DNA of 21,299 nt from Bacteroidota bacterium (lineage in GTDB: Bacteria > Bacteroidota > Bacteroidia > Bacteroidales > Prolixibacteraceae), in the NCBI GenBank assembly GCA_030706665.1, contig JAUZOB010000013.1:1-21299 (forward strand), in the 5' to 3' direction. The position numbers and the translations under genes are program-made. Shown here in pieces: positions 14,441 through 21,299 of this stretch (position 1 is its first letter; every line of letters starts with the position of its first letter). A model generated the notes under the pieces. The model did no database searches and had not been told where the DNA came from. It saw only the letters and a list, made by a program, of their open reading frames with translations.

Positions 14441-15060
14441 ATGTTGAAATTTGAAAAGATATACAGAGATTCAAAAATAATCTTGACAGAAGGAGCATTA
14501 GTAGAAAGATTGAAAGCAGAATTCAATGTTGAAGTAGACAACTATATCAATCATGCCGGACTGATTTATACCAATCCTGATCTATTAGCCATGCTCTATA
14601 AACAATACATTGACATTGCGCAAAAGTACAGTCTGCTGATTATGCTAATGACTCCCACACGAAAAGTGAATTTTGACTCTCTCAAAAAATCAAATTTCAG
14701 GGGAAAAACATAATAGCAGACTCCTGCTCTTTTTTGAATAAAATCAGAGACAGTTACAAGGATTATTCAGAGAATATTTTATATGGAGGCCTATTAGGAT
14801 GCAGAGGTGATGCTTATAGCAGCAAGGACGCTTTAAGTATTGAAGAGTCCTATAAATTCCACCGAAACCAAACCATGCAATTTGAAAAAGAGAATATTGA
14901 CTTTCTATTTGCAGGGATAATGCCTGAAATTAATGAAGCGATAGGGATGGCTCAAGCAATGTCAGATACTGAAATTGTTTTGAAAAATACACACACAACA
15001 AGCGGGAAAGACTTCCCGCTTGTTGTGTGTGATTCTATTTTATTAAAGCTTTACAGTTAG
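14441..15060 (+). pseudogene. Decayed homocysteine S-methyltransferase-like gene (frameshifted and 3'-truncated)
   Basis: The first frame (14441-14713) gives 90 residues: FEKIYRDSKIILTEGALVER, then NHAGLIYTNP, YKQYIDIAQKYSLLIML and TPTRKVNFDSL. The next frame, entered after a -1 shift near 14700, continues GKNIIADSCSFLNKIRDSYK, then GGLLGCRGDAY, DFLFAGIMPEINEAIGMA and QAMSDT. Together these match the N-terminal two thirds of homocysteine S-methyltransferase family proteins. They transfer a methyl group to homocysteine to form methionine and normally run to about 300 residues. Family similarity stops near 14970. The following residues (KNTHTTSGKDF) are encoded by the terminator stem of the converging GH31 gene, and the frame ends at 15060, overlapping that gene. 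The C-terminal zinc-binding Cys region is missing. A function for this product is unlikely. The frameshift could be one lost base; a sequencing error would not explain the truncation. Confidence 0.75.
14990..15031 (-). terminator. Strong terminator after the GH31 gene
   Basis: A perfect 19-bp stem (arms 14990-15008 and 15013-15031, core AACAAGCGGGAA/TTCCCGCTTGTT) has a 4-nt loop, 11 bp past the GH31 stop. On the minus strand the stem is followed by TATTTTTC. A T-rich stretch on the plus side allows bidirectional use. It also forms the artificial 3' end of the methyltransferase remnant. Confidence 0.9.
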
Positions 15061-17415
15061 AGCTTTACCACTGTATACTACTGTTTTAGTAATCTTGTCC
15101 GGATTAGGTTTCAAACCATTATTATTCCCACTAATTAACTTCAAGTTAAACTTGCGGTTTGTCAACATCCCGGGGAACATTCCTTTTTGATCACCAATGG
15201 TCAATGAATGCGTTTTTTCGTTCCACTTCATAGGAATTTCCGAATATTTACCTTTCTCATAGTCATAATTATCGGTTTCATCTTCATAAAGTGTAAACAC
15301 ACTATCTACTCCTGGATAAATGCGGATTTCGAGATTATTCCATTTTTTCTCAGCAGCATATTGAACTTTAGGGCAAAAGGGCAAAATAGAACCGGCTTTT
15401 ACATATAGCGGCATAATATCTATTGGGGCCTTTCGATCTAAAGTCTGCCCCCCCTGATGTTTCTTTCCCGTCCAGAAATCGTACCAAACCGAACCTTCCG
15501 GAAGATAGACTTTGTGCGTCTTTACCTGACTAAAATCCTCAACGACTTTATCATCTTGTTTGCTTATATACATTGGTTCGGTAACTGGAGCCACCAGAAT
15601 CGAACGACCAAACATATATTCATTGGTAATGTTGTGTACATTCTTGTCTGCGGCGAATTCCATATAGAGCGCACGCATAATACTTTCCGAATGATTTGTC
15701 ACTCCCCAAGCCGTAGAATATAGGTAAGGCAACAACTGATATCGAAGATTGATGTATTTTTCAATGGCATCAAATTCCCAGTCACCCCGTTTGCCGAACT
15801 GATAAATCTCGCGGGGAGCATCTGTCCCGTGCGAACGCATCATGGGAGTAAAGGCTCCGAACTGAATCCATCGGACATAAAGTTCATGGTAAGATTTATC
15901 CTTCAGTGCATTCCATCCATTATATTCCCACAAGAAAAATCCACCGATATCAGCATTCCAGTAAGGAATACCACAAAGAGAAAAGCTCAAACCTGCAGGG
16001 ATCTGCTTCTGAAGCGTTTTCCAGCTTGAAACAATGTCGCCCGACCAAGTGTTGGCTCCAAAACGTTGTTGCCCGGCAAATGCCGAACGGGTAAGAATAC
16101 AGACACGCTTTTCAGATGTAGTGGCACGCTGATGTTCATAGACGCCTTTCACATGCATCAACGGAAAAGCATTGATAACCGAACGATAAGAACCGAGATA
16201 AGTGGGCTGGTCAAAGTCTTCATCCTTCACATTGATATGATCGGGTTCTGAGGAATCGAGCCACCATGCATCAGTGTTAAATGAAAAAACGCCTTTATTC
16301 AGATAATCCCAATAAATATCACGGGCAACAGAGTTGTACGGATCATATGGTTTTGCCCCCGACTGTGGCGGCCAAGTATCGAAATTGATCATCATATTCT
16401 TCTGCATCAACTCCTTATACTGATTCGTCAAGGGCCCAAAACCCGGCCATGCCACAATCATCAGGTGGGCTTTCATTTGATGAATTTTGTTCACCATACC
16501 TTGGGGATCAGGATAAGTATTTTTATCAAAACTCATCGAGTTCCAAACACTGTCTTTACCCCAATATTGCCAATCCTGAATAATACCATCAAGAGGAACT
16601 TTCAGATTACGGTATTTCTCCACTACTCCGACTATTTCGTTTTGATTTTTATATCGTTCACGCGATTGCCAATACCCATAAGCCCATAGAGGAAGCATAG
16701 GCGCCTGTCCTGTTAAATCACGCATTTGAGCTACGACTCCGTCACCATTGCCTCCGTACATAAAATAGTAATCAGAACAGTCACCCAGTGATTCAAATGA
16801 TAATTCCTGAGGATTGTCATTAAATGTAGTGGGAGCATAATTATCCCAAAAAACACCATATCCCCTTATCGACTGGAAGAAAGGGATGCAAACCTGCATG
16901 TTCGCATTTTGCAGAACAAACCTCTGTCCCCGTTGATTGAGTCTGCCATTTTGTTGCTGACCAAGACCGTAAATAGCTTCGTCTTTGTCCAAAATAAATG
17001 CCTGTCTGGCGAAGTAAGACTGTTTTTGAACATCAAGGGTCGAGGTAAACTGTGTACCGTAATCTTTCTCAGTGAAAAGCGATTTGCCCTTTGAATCCTG
17101 ATAGCTTACTTTTCCTGTCTGAAGGTCAAGTATGACATTCAACACAGAACTGCTCAAGATAACACTCTTCCCGTTATCACAAATCTTCAGATCGATCTTT
17201 TCAGGAGTTTTAATGACAGAAAGGCTTTGTTTATCAAAAGAAACTCCTTCGGGTGATTTTATCACCCTCACAATGGTCGGAGAATAGAATTTAACTTCTA
17301 CATCCATCGATTGCAGCTTAGTCTTTACACCTGTCTCCGTTTTCACGTACTGCTGGGCAAATAATTGTCCGGATAGCAATAATATGGAAACAAGAATCAA
17401 ATATCCATATTTCAT
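15043..17415 (-). CDS. Glycoside hydrolase family 31, probable alpha-xylosidase
   Basis: This 790-residue protein has a signal peptide (MKYGYLILVSILLLSGQLFA|Q, 20 residues), so it is periplasmic or surface-attached. An N-terminal beta-sandwich (about 25-230) carries YGLGQQQNGRLNQRG. The (beta/alpha)8 barrel (about 240-590) has catalytic nucleophile Asp387 in WWLDSSEPD and acid/base Asp460 in TWSGDIVSSW. RYQLLPYLYS and a DUF5110-like C-terminal region (YPGVDSVFTLYEDETDNYDY) complete the family layout. The WLDxxEPD form of the nucleophile motif is typical of Bacteroidota alpha-xylosidases acting on xyloglucan oligosaccharides. Alpha-glucosidase is the main alternative. The PA14 insertion seen in the longer B. 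ovatus-type enzyme appears to be absent. It begins 37 bp after the GH51 gene and is probably co-transcribed with it. Confidence 0.93.
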   Translation of the reverse strand: MKYGYLILVSILLLSGQLFAQQYVKTETGVKTKLQSMDVEVKFYSPTIVRVIKSPEGVSFDKQSLSVIKTPEKIDLKICDNGKSVILSSSVLNVILDLQTGKVSYQDSKGKSLFTEKDYGTQFTSTLDVQKQSYFARQAFILDKDEAIYGLGQQQNGRLNQRGQRFVLQNANMQVCIPFFQSIRGYGVFWDNYAPTTFNDNPQELSFESLGDCSDYYFMYGGNGDGVVAQMRDLTGQAPMLPLWAYGYWQSRERYKNQNEIVGVVEKYRNLKVPLDGIIQDWQYWGKDSVWNSMSFDKNTYPDPQGMVNKIHQMKAHLMIVAWPGFGPLTNQYKELMQKNMMINFDTWPPQSGAKPYDPYNSVARDIYWDYLNKGVFSFNTDAWWLDSSEPDHINVKDEDFDQPTYLGSYRSVINAFPLMHVKGVYEHQRATTSEKRVCILTRSAFAGQQRFGANTWSGDIVSSWKTLQKQIPAGLSFSLCGIPYWNADIGGFFLWEYNGWNALKDKSYHELYVRWIQFGAFTPMMRSHGTDAPREIYQFGKRGDWEFDAIEKYINLRYQLLPYLYSTAWGVTNHSESIMRALYMEFAADKNVHNITNEYMFGRSILVAPVTEPMYISKQDDKVVEDFSQVKTHKVYLPEGSVWYDFWTGKKHQGGQTLDRKAPIDIMPLYVKAGSILPFCPKVQYAAEKKWNNLEIRIYPGVDSVFTLYEDETDNYDYEKGKYSEIPMKWNEKTHSLTIGDQKGMFPGMLTNRKFNLKLISGNNNGLKPNPDKITKTVVYSGKALTVKL

Positions 17416-17452
17416 AAGTCAATGATTATTTGAGTTTCTAATTGAAATCCAT

Positions 17453-19396
17453 CTATTTTAAATAACCCTTTATCCTGACTACAGACAAAGACATCGCAGG
17501 TGCATTATACACGAACTTTCTTCCCACCTTTACCTGAGAGGTCTTAGGAGAAATGACATTGGGCTTTTCAAAGCTGTTCTTATCTTCGGCAGCACCGCTC
17601 AAAGTCGTACATAATGCCTTTAAATTAATTCCTTTAAACCGGGAAAGATTAATGGGTATATTTCGTGGTTCTTTATTTGCATTTACAATCTTCAGAATAA
17701 TATCCCCACTTTTACGATCGGTCACACAAGAAGCGGCAAGAAGAGAATCATTGGCACAATTTACGATATCCTCGTAATAGAGGTCTCCCTGATTTGTTGA
17801 AAACAGTTGTTGTACATAGTAATTTGCCGTAGGACAAACCTGAGTCGCATTAAAATAAATAAGATCAGGATTCCACTGCGTATGGCCTGCACGGGCCAAT
17901 AACGGAGCATATGATGCTAATCTGACAATATCTCCGTTGCGTTCCAGCGAAGTCATATAAAATGCTTCGGATAAGGCATTAAACAAGGTATTGCCCCACG
18001 ATGCATACTCACCAATATAAACTTTTGATTTGGAACGGTCATAAGAATCATAACGCTTCCCGTTTTTCAGGAACCATTTGGGGTCCATATAATAATGCTC
18101 ATCTACCATCGGGACTTTTTCCTCACTGGCAAACTTCCATCCCAAATCAAAATCTTCTCCATCGGGAGCAGGACCTACTGTTCCAATAACCGTCACCTCA
18201 GGATGTTTAGCTTTTACAGCATCATAAATAAGTTTGAATCGCTCACGGAATTCAGGAGTGATCTTATCTTCATTGCCAATCCCTATATATTCCAGATTAA
18301 AAGGTTTAGGATGACCGGCTTCGGCACGTTTGGCTCCCCATGTTGAAGAAACCGGTCCATTTGCCCACTCAATCAGGTCGAGTACCTCCTGAATATAGTC
18401 AGGCATATCTTTCATAGCGATACCCTTTTGCCCCGTACCGCCTATACTCCAGGTACCACCGGAATTCTGACAACTTACAGCTGCAGGCAAAACAGGCAGC
18501 GGTTTAGCCCCCATATCCTCACAAAACTGAAAGAACTCAAAATAACCTAACCCTGCACTTTGATGATAACCCCAGATATTCTTTTGATCCACCCGTTGCT
18601 CTATGGGGCCAATGGTATTTTTCCACCGATACATATTCCCCACTCCATCTCCATGTACAAGACAACCGCCGGGAAAGCGCATAAATTTAGGCTTGAGATC
18701 AGCTATTGACTGGGCTAAGTCAGCTCGCAGTCCATTTGACCTTCCTTTAAATGTTTTTTGAGGGAAAAGGGAAACCATATCCATCGCCACTTTCCCTTTG
18801 CTTTTTGCCATCACATAGAGGGAGGCAGAGTCTGATGATTGGGCAGCGGTAAAGGTTGCACCATATTTTTTCCATTCCTGTGAATGCGTTGAGAAGCTTG
18901 TTTCACCAATCAATTCCCCTTTTGGGGTTTTTAATTTTATTTCAAATAAAACGGGAGAATCAGAAAGCTGACGCAGAAAGACCGAGAAATCATACTTCTC
19001 ACCGGCTTTAACCACGATACCGTCAAACCCGGAGTTCCTCAATCCGATTCCTTCACGACCTTCGTCTTCAATAGTGAGGATCACATAGTGAGGATTATTT
19101 TCGTTAACCGGTGATTTTGAATCTACGGAAATTTTACCGTATCCGAAACCTTCGGTGATGTATTCCCAGGCGGTAAGAGAGTTCCACCCCTTTCTGTCAG
19201 TGGGCGAATACTCAAAAGATCGGTTTTGAATCAACTCTGCATAAAGTCCGCCATCGGCAGCGTAGTTAATGTCTTCGAAAAATATACCAAAGAGGTCCGG
19301 ACTGATTTTTTTTGCCATATGCCCCGGCAAAGTAGCTTTTTGTGCGGCAAGAGTCAGGGAACTCATCACTAAAAGCAAAAAAATGATCTTTTTCAT
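17453..19396 (-). CDS. Alpha-L-arabinofuranosidase (GH51)
   Basis: This 647-residue protein has a signal peptide (MKKIIFLLLVMSSLTLAAQ, about 18 residues). The GH51 start motif SPDLFGIFFEDINYAADGG (32-50) is followed by a CBM4/9-like beta-sandwich insertion (about 80-212). The barrel then carries FMRFPGGC (238-245), acid/base Glu376 in YIGIGNEDK and nucleophile Glu433 in VDEHYYMDP. A C-terminal beta domain (about 540-647) ends the protein. The enzyme removes terminal alpha-L-arabinofuranose from arabinoxylan, arabinan or arabinoxyloglucan side chains. With the GH31 gene 37 bp downstream, an operon for arabinose- and xylose-bearing side chains is likely. Its 5' region (291 bp to the next gene) is very A+T-rich; I see no TAnnTTTG box or clear operator. 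Confidence 0.96.
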   Translation of the reverse strand: MKKIIFLLLVMSSLTLAAQKATLPGHMAKKISPDLFGIFFEDINYAADGGLYAELIQNRSFEYSPTDRKGWNSLTAWEYITEGFGYGKISVDSKSPVNENNPHYVILTIEDEGREGIGLRNSGFDGIVVKAGEKYDFSVFLRQLSDSPVLFEIKLKTPKGELIGETSFSTHSQEWKKYGATFTAAQSSDSASLYVMAKSKGKVAMDMVSLFPQKTFKGRSNGLRADLAQSIADLKPKFMRFPGGCLVHGDGVGNMYRWKNTIGPIEQRVDQKNIWGYHQSAGLGYFEFFQFCEDMGAKPLPVLPAAVSCQNSGGTWSIGGTGQKGIAMKDMPDYIQEVLDLIEWANGPVSSTWGAKRAEAGHPKPFNLEYIGIGNEDKITPEFRERFKLIYDAVKAKHPEVTVIGTVGPAPDGEDFDLGWKFASEEKVPMVDEHYYMDPKWFLKNGKRYDSYDRSKSKVYIGEYASWGNTLFNALSEAFYMTSLERNGDIVRLASYAPLLARAGHTQWNPDLIYFNATQVCPTANYYVQQLFSTNQGDLYYEDIVNCANDSLLAASCVTDRKSGDIILKIVNANKEPRNIPINLSRFKGINLKALCTTLSGAAEDKNSFEKPNVISPKTSQVKVGRKFVYNAPAMSLSVVRIKGYLK

Positions 19397-19626
19397 AGTA
19401 AAAGTTTGACATGGTTTTGTTATGGTTTAAAATTATAAAAAAAAAGTTACCACATATCCCACTATTGCATTTTATGTGTACTTTTTACTCATATCAACAA
19501 ACAATACATTTTTAAAGCTACTCTTCACTTATTTTATAATTCTTATATACTTCAAACACTATTTAATAGTTTCATTTACTTTTTTTAAAAAAACAACAAA
19601 ATTGTAAGATAAAGACTTACGGTATT

Positions 19627-19666
19627 AAAAAAAGAGTGGTACTCCCCGGAGGCAGCACCACTCTTT
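19627..19666 (-). terminator. Intrinsic terminator after the TIM-barrel hydrolase-like gene
   Basis: On the minus strand AAAGAGTGGT (19666-19657) pairs with ACCACTCTTT (19640-19631), a perfect 10-bp stem with a 16-nt loop, followed by seven T residues. It lies 21 bp past the stop and separates this gene from GH51. The remaining leader up to 19397 holds no gene. Confidence 0.9.
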
Positions 19667-19687
19667 CTAAATCAAAGTATTCTGTTC

Positions 19688-21299
19688 TTACTGAGCTTTC
19701 GTAGTATAAACATAATTGAAACGTCCGCCAGGGGCTGTGTCACCATTGACATAGAAGTCCATGATATTCCCGTTTTCCTGCATATTGTCATTCCATTTGA
19801 ACTCAATATCGATGTCTTTCCCATTAAGGTTCAACAGACTTCGATTAATCTCCAATTCAAGTTTATTCTTATTGACAGCAAACCTGGTTTGTGCAATTGG
19901 TTCCCATTCCCAGCGGCCACCGACATTTTTCTCTACGATCACTTTATTTCCATTCGGACTGACACGATTCACAATGATATCATAACCATTCCATCCGGTT
20001 GATTTATCACGGTCAGTATCAATAAAAAGCATCATCCAATTACGATCCTTAGAAGATGTCAGCTTTTCCGCTGTTTCTACATAAAAATAGATTTTATCAG
20101 AATCATAGGCCACTTTTGACCCGACAATATCATTCCTCCCGGTGTTATTCACATAGTATTGATCGTAGCGGCCCCGATGATCACGGTGCATGGTATTGCC
20201 CTTATAATGTTTGAAATAAGGGGCAACATCGGCCCAACCGTCAGCTTGGCCAATCTTAATGGTTTTAGGTTCAGATACTTTTTCCGGAGCTGCCATCCCC
20301 TTGAACTTCCTTACATTGTCTACTAACTGCAGATAATAAACATCTCCTTTATCTCCCCATCCCTTATTCGGTTCGACATCGCGGCTGTGTTCCCAGTCAA
20401 ACTCATCGACAAAAGAGAAAGGTTTGCCTGTCCATCCATCTTTAGGCAACCACTGACCGGCAGTGAATTCATTCCATCCGGTTACAAATACCAGTTCCGG
20501 GTCAAGTTCAAAAGCACGATCCCACTGTTCCTGAAAATTCCATCCGTAAAGGTATCCGTCAACTCTTGGGTCGTAACCGTTTCTTTGACTAAAACTACGG
20601 CTGAAAACTCCGGGCAGGTTAGAAGCGCTGCAATGACCTTTAGTCTCCGGACAGGCATTTTGAGCTACCCCAACAGTAACCTGCTCGAATTTGCCGTTTT
20701 CTCCTTTCACATAGCCATGTTGCGGATAATTTTCAAGCCATCCCCACTGATCATTACGACGCGGACCGTCGACATAATCGGGTTGACCGGGACGGAAAGT
20801 GAAAAATTGGGCAATCTCTTTGTCTTCTTCTGAATTGGTCAGATTGTCAGGATATCCCATAATACATGGTTTCCCTTTCCACATAAACCAGAGGTTCTTG
20901 TAACGGCCTGGTTTGTAAAGGTCATGATAAAGTCTCCGAAGCGAAACCAACGAATAAGGCATCGGTCCAAAGGGAAGCATAAAGGCTATTTTCGGAGTAT
21001 TAACACCGTCTTTTTGTGCCTGATCCCATGTTTTTAACAATGCATTATAGGATTCATCCCAGGTAATATCGCCATTCGTGCAATCAAAAAATACAGCGTC
21101 AACTCTGGCATCGGCTAACATTTCAGCATGTTTACGAAGCACCCAGGGGTCTGTTGTTTTATAATATCCCAAAAGTGGTTGTTCCCAGAAGAAGAAACCG
21201 GGTTGTTTATCGCCCCATGCAGGATGATGATAATCTTTCATTGCTTCGGGATGTTTTCTGACAATTTCAGTGACATTCTTCACCTGATAAGTCGTGTCA
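19688..21299 (-). CDS. TIM-barrel hydrolase-like protein with CBM9-like C-terminal domain (5' end outside the window)
   Basis: The frame is open through the right edge (DTTYQ precedes a GTG at 21281-21283), so the N-terminus is missing and the GTG should not be taken as the start. About 536 residues are visible. The first 340 contain GFFFWEQPLLGYY, then DARVDAVFFDCTNG, IAFMLPFGP, LWFMWKGKPCIMGYP and FVTGWNEFTAGQW. This resembles Bacteroidota glycoside hydrolase 71/99-like barrel proteins. Asp and Glu in FFDCTNG and GWNEF are possible active-site residues. The last 180 residues (VAYDSDKIYFYVETA, then MMLFIDTDRDKSTGWNGYDI) look like a CBM9/DOMON-type sugar-binding domain. No activity is known to me for this exact family. 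It precedes GH51 and GH31 on the same strand but has its own terminator. Confidence 0.75.
   Translation of the reverse strand, partial: DTTYQVKNVTEIVRKHPEAMKDYHHPAWGDKQPGFFFWEQPLLGYYKTTDPWVLRKHAEMLADARVDAVFFDCTNGDITWDESYNALLKTWDQAQKDGVNTPKIAFMLPFGPMPYSLVSLRRLYHDLYKPGRYKNLWFMWKGKPCIMGYPDNLTNSEEDKEIAQFFTFRPGQPDYVDGPRRNDQWGWLENYPQHGYVKGENGKFEQVTVGVAQNACPETKGHCSASNLPGVFSRSFSQRNGYDPRVDGYLYGWNFQEQWDRAFELDPELVFVTGWNEFTAGQWLPKDGWTGKPFSFVDEFDWEHSRDVEPNKGWGDKGDVYYLQLVDNVRKFKGMAAPEKVSEPKTIKIGQADGWADVAPYFKHYKGNTMHRDHRGRYDQYYVNNTGRNDIVGSKVAYDSDKIYFYVETAEKLTSSKDRNWMMLFIDTDRDKSTGWNGYDIIVNRVSPNGNKVIVEKNVGGRWEWEPIAQTRFAVNKNKLELEINRSLLNLNGKDIDIEFKWNDNMQENGNIMDFYVNGDTAPGGRFNYVYTTKAQ

Noticed and set aside
14734..15060. 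Separate 108-codon gene
   Set aside because: It begins at a TTG in the middle of methyltransferase-like sequence, continues the preceding frame's homology, and ends in terminator-encoded residues. It is part of a pseudogene.
19397..19687. Promoter or regulator-binding repeats before GH51
   Set aside because: Several CAAA and TA pairs occur at wrong spacing for a reverse-strand TAnnTTTG box, and no repeat longer than about 5 bp stands out in this A+T-rich stretch.
20387..20833. 148-codon plus-strand frame opposite the barrel hydrolase-like gene
   Set aside because: It is antisense to a well supported frame, with no family features or promoter.

Overview
The window looks like chromosomal DNA of a Bacteroidota species, probably of the Bacteroidales. 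Several points suggest this: A+T-rich intergenic DNA, TAnnTTTG-type -7 promoter boxes, signal peptides that end in A-x-A followed by Q, a Bacteroidota-type DnaX C-terminal domain, and PUL-type glycoside hydrolases. The taxonomic call is an inference. I saw no rRNA, tRNA, CRISPR array, intact mobile element or recognisable defence system.

Left part (1-7024). The 3' end of a RIC/YtfE-type iron-sulfur repair gene converges on a small exported, possibly barrel-forming protein. A tight minus-strand operon follows: a long RelA/SpoT homologue, a glycerate kinase and a small TPR protein. Next come an FtnA-type ferritin with its own promoter and terminator, and dnaX. The dnaX gene is split. The upstream frame ends just after clamp-loader domain III, and the tau-like remainder lies in the -1 frame, entered at a run of ten A residues. 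This is the most interesting signal in the window.

Middle part (7240-12339, plus strand). It holds an exported Cys-type glutathione peroxidase, an NfsB-like nitroreductase, an overlapping pair encoding a PAP2 phosphatase and a DgkA/undecaprenol-kinase-like protein (probably lipid-carrier recycling), a small membrane protein, and an uncharacterised lipoprotein. A strong bidirectional terminator separates the lipoprotein gene from a converging ABC-F ATPase gene.

Right part (14153-21299). A possible 59-codon ORF overlaps the start of the ABC-F gene. A decayed homocysteine S-methyltransferase-like gene follows; it is frameshifted and 3'-truncated, and its end runs into the terminator of the next cluster. 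The rest is a minus-strand carbohydrate cluster. It holds a partial TIM-barrel hydrolase-like protein with a CBM9-like tail, then a GH51 alpha-L-arabinofuranosidase and a GH31 alpha-xylosidase-like enzyme. The GH51 and GH31 pair would fit removal of arabinosyl and xylosyl side chains from hemicellulose such as xyloglucan.

Taken together this is mostly a housekeeping, stress and carbon-source region. Its unusual points are the split dnaX, an RSH enzyme with a degraded hydrolase site, and the methyltransferase remnant.
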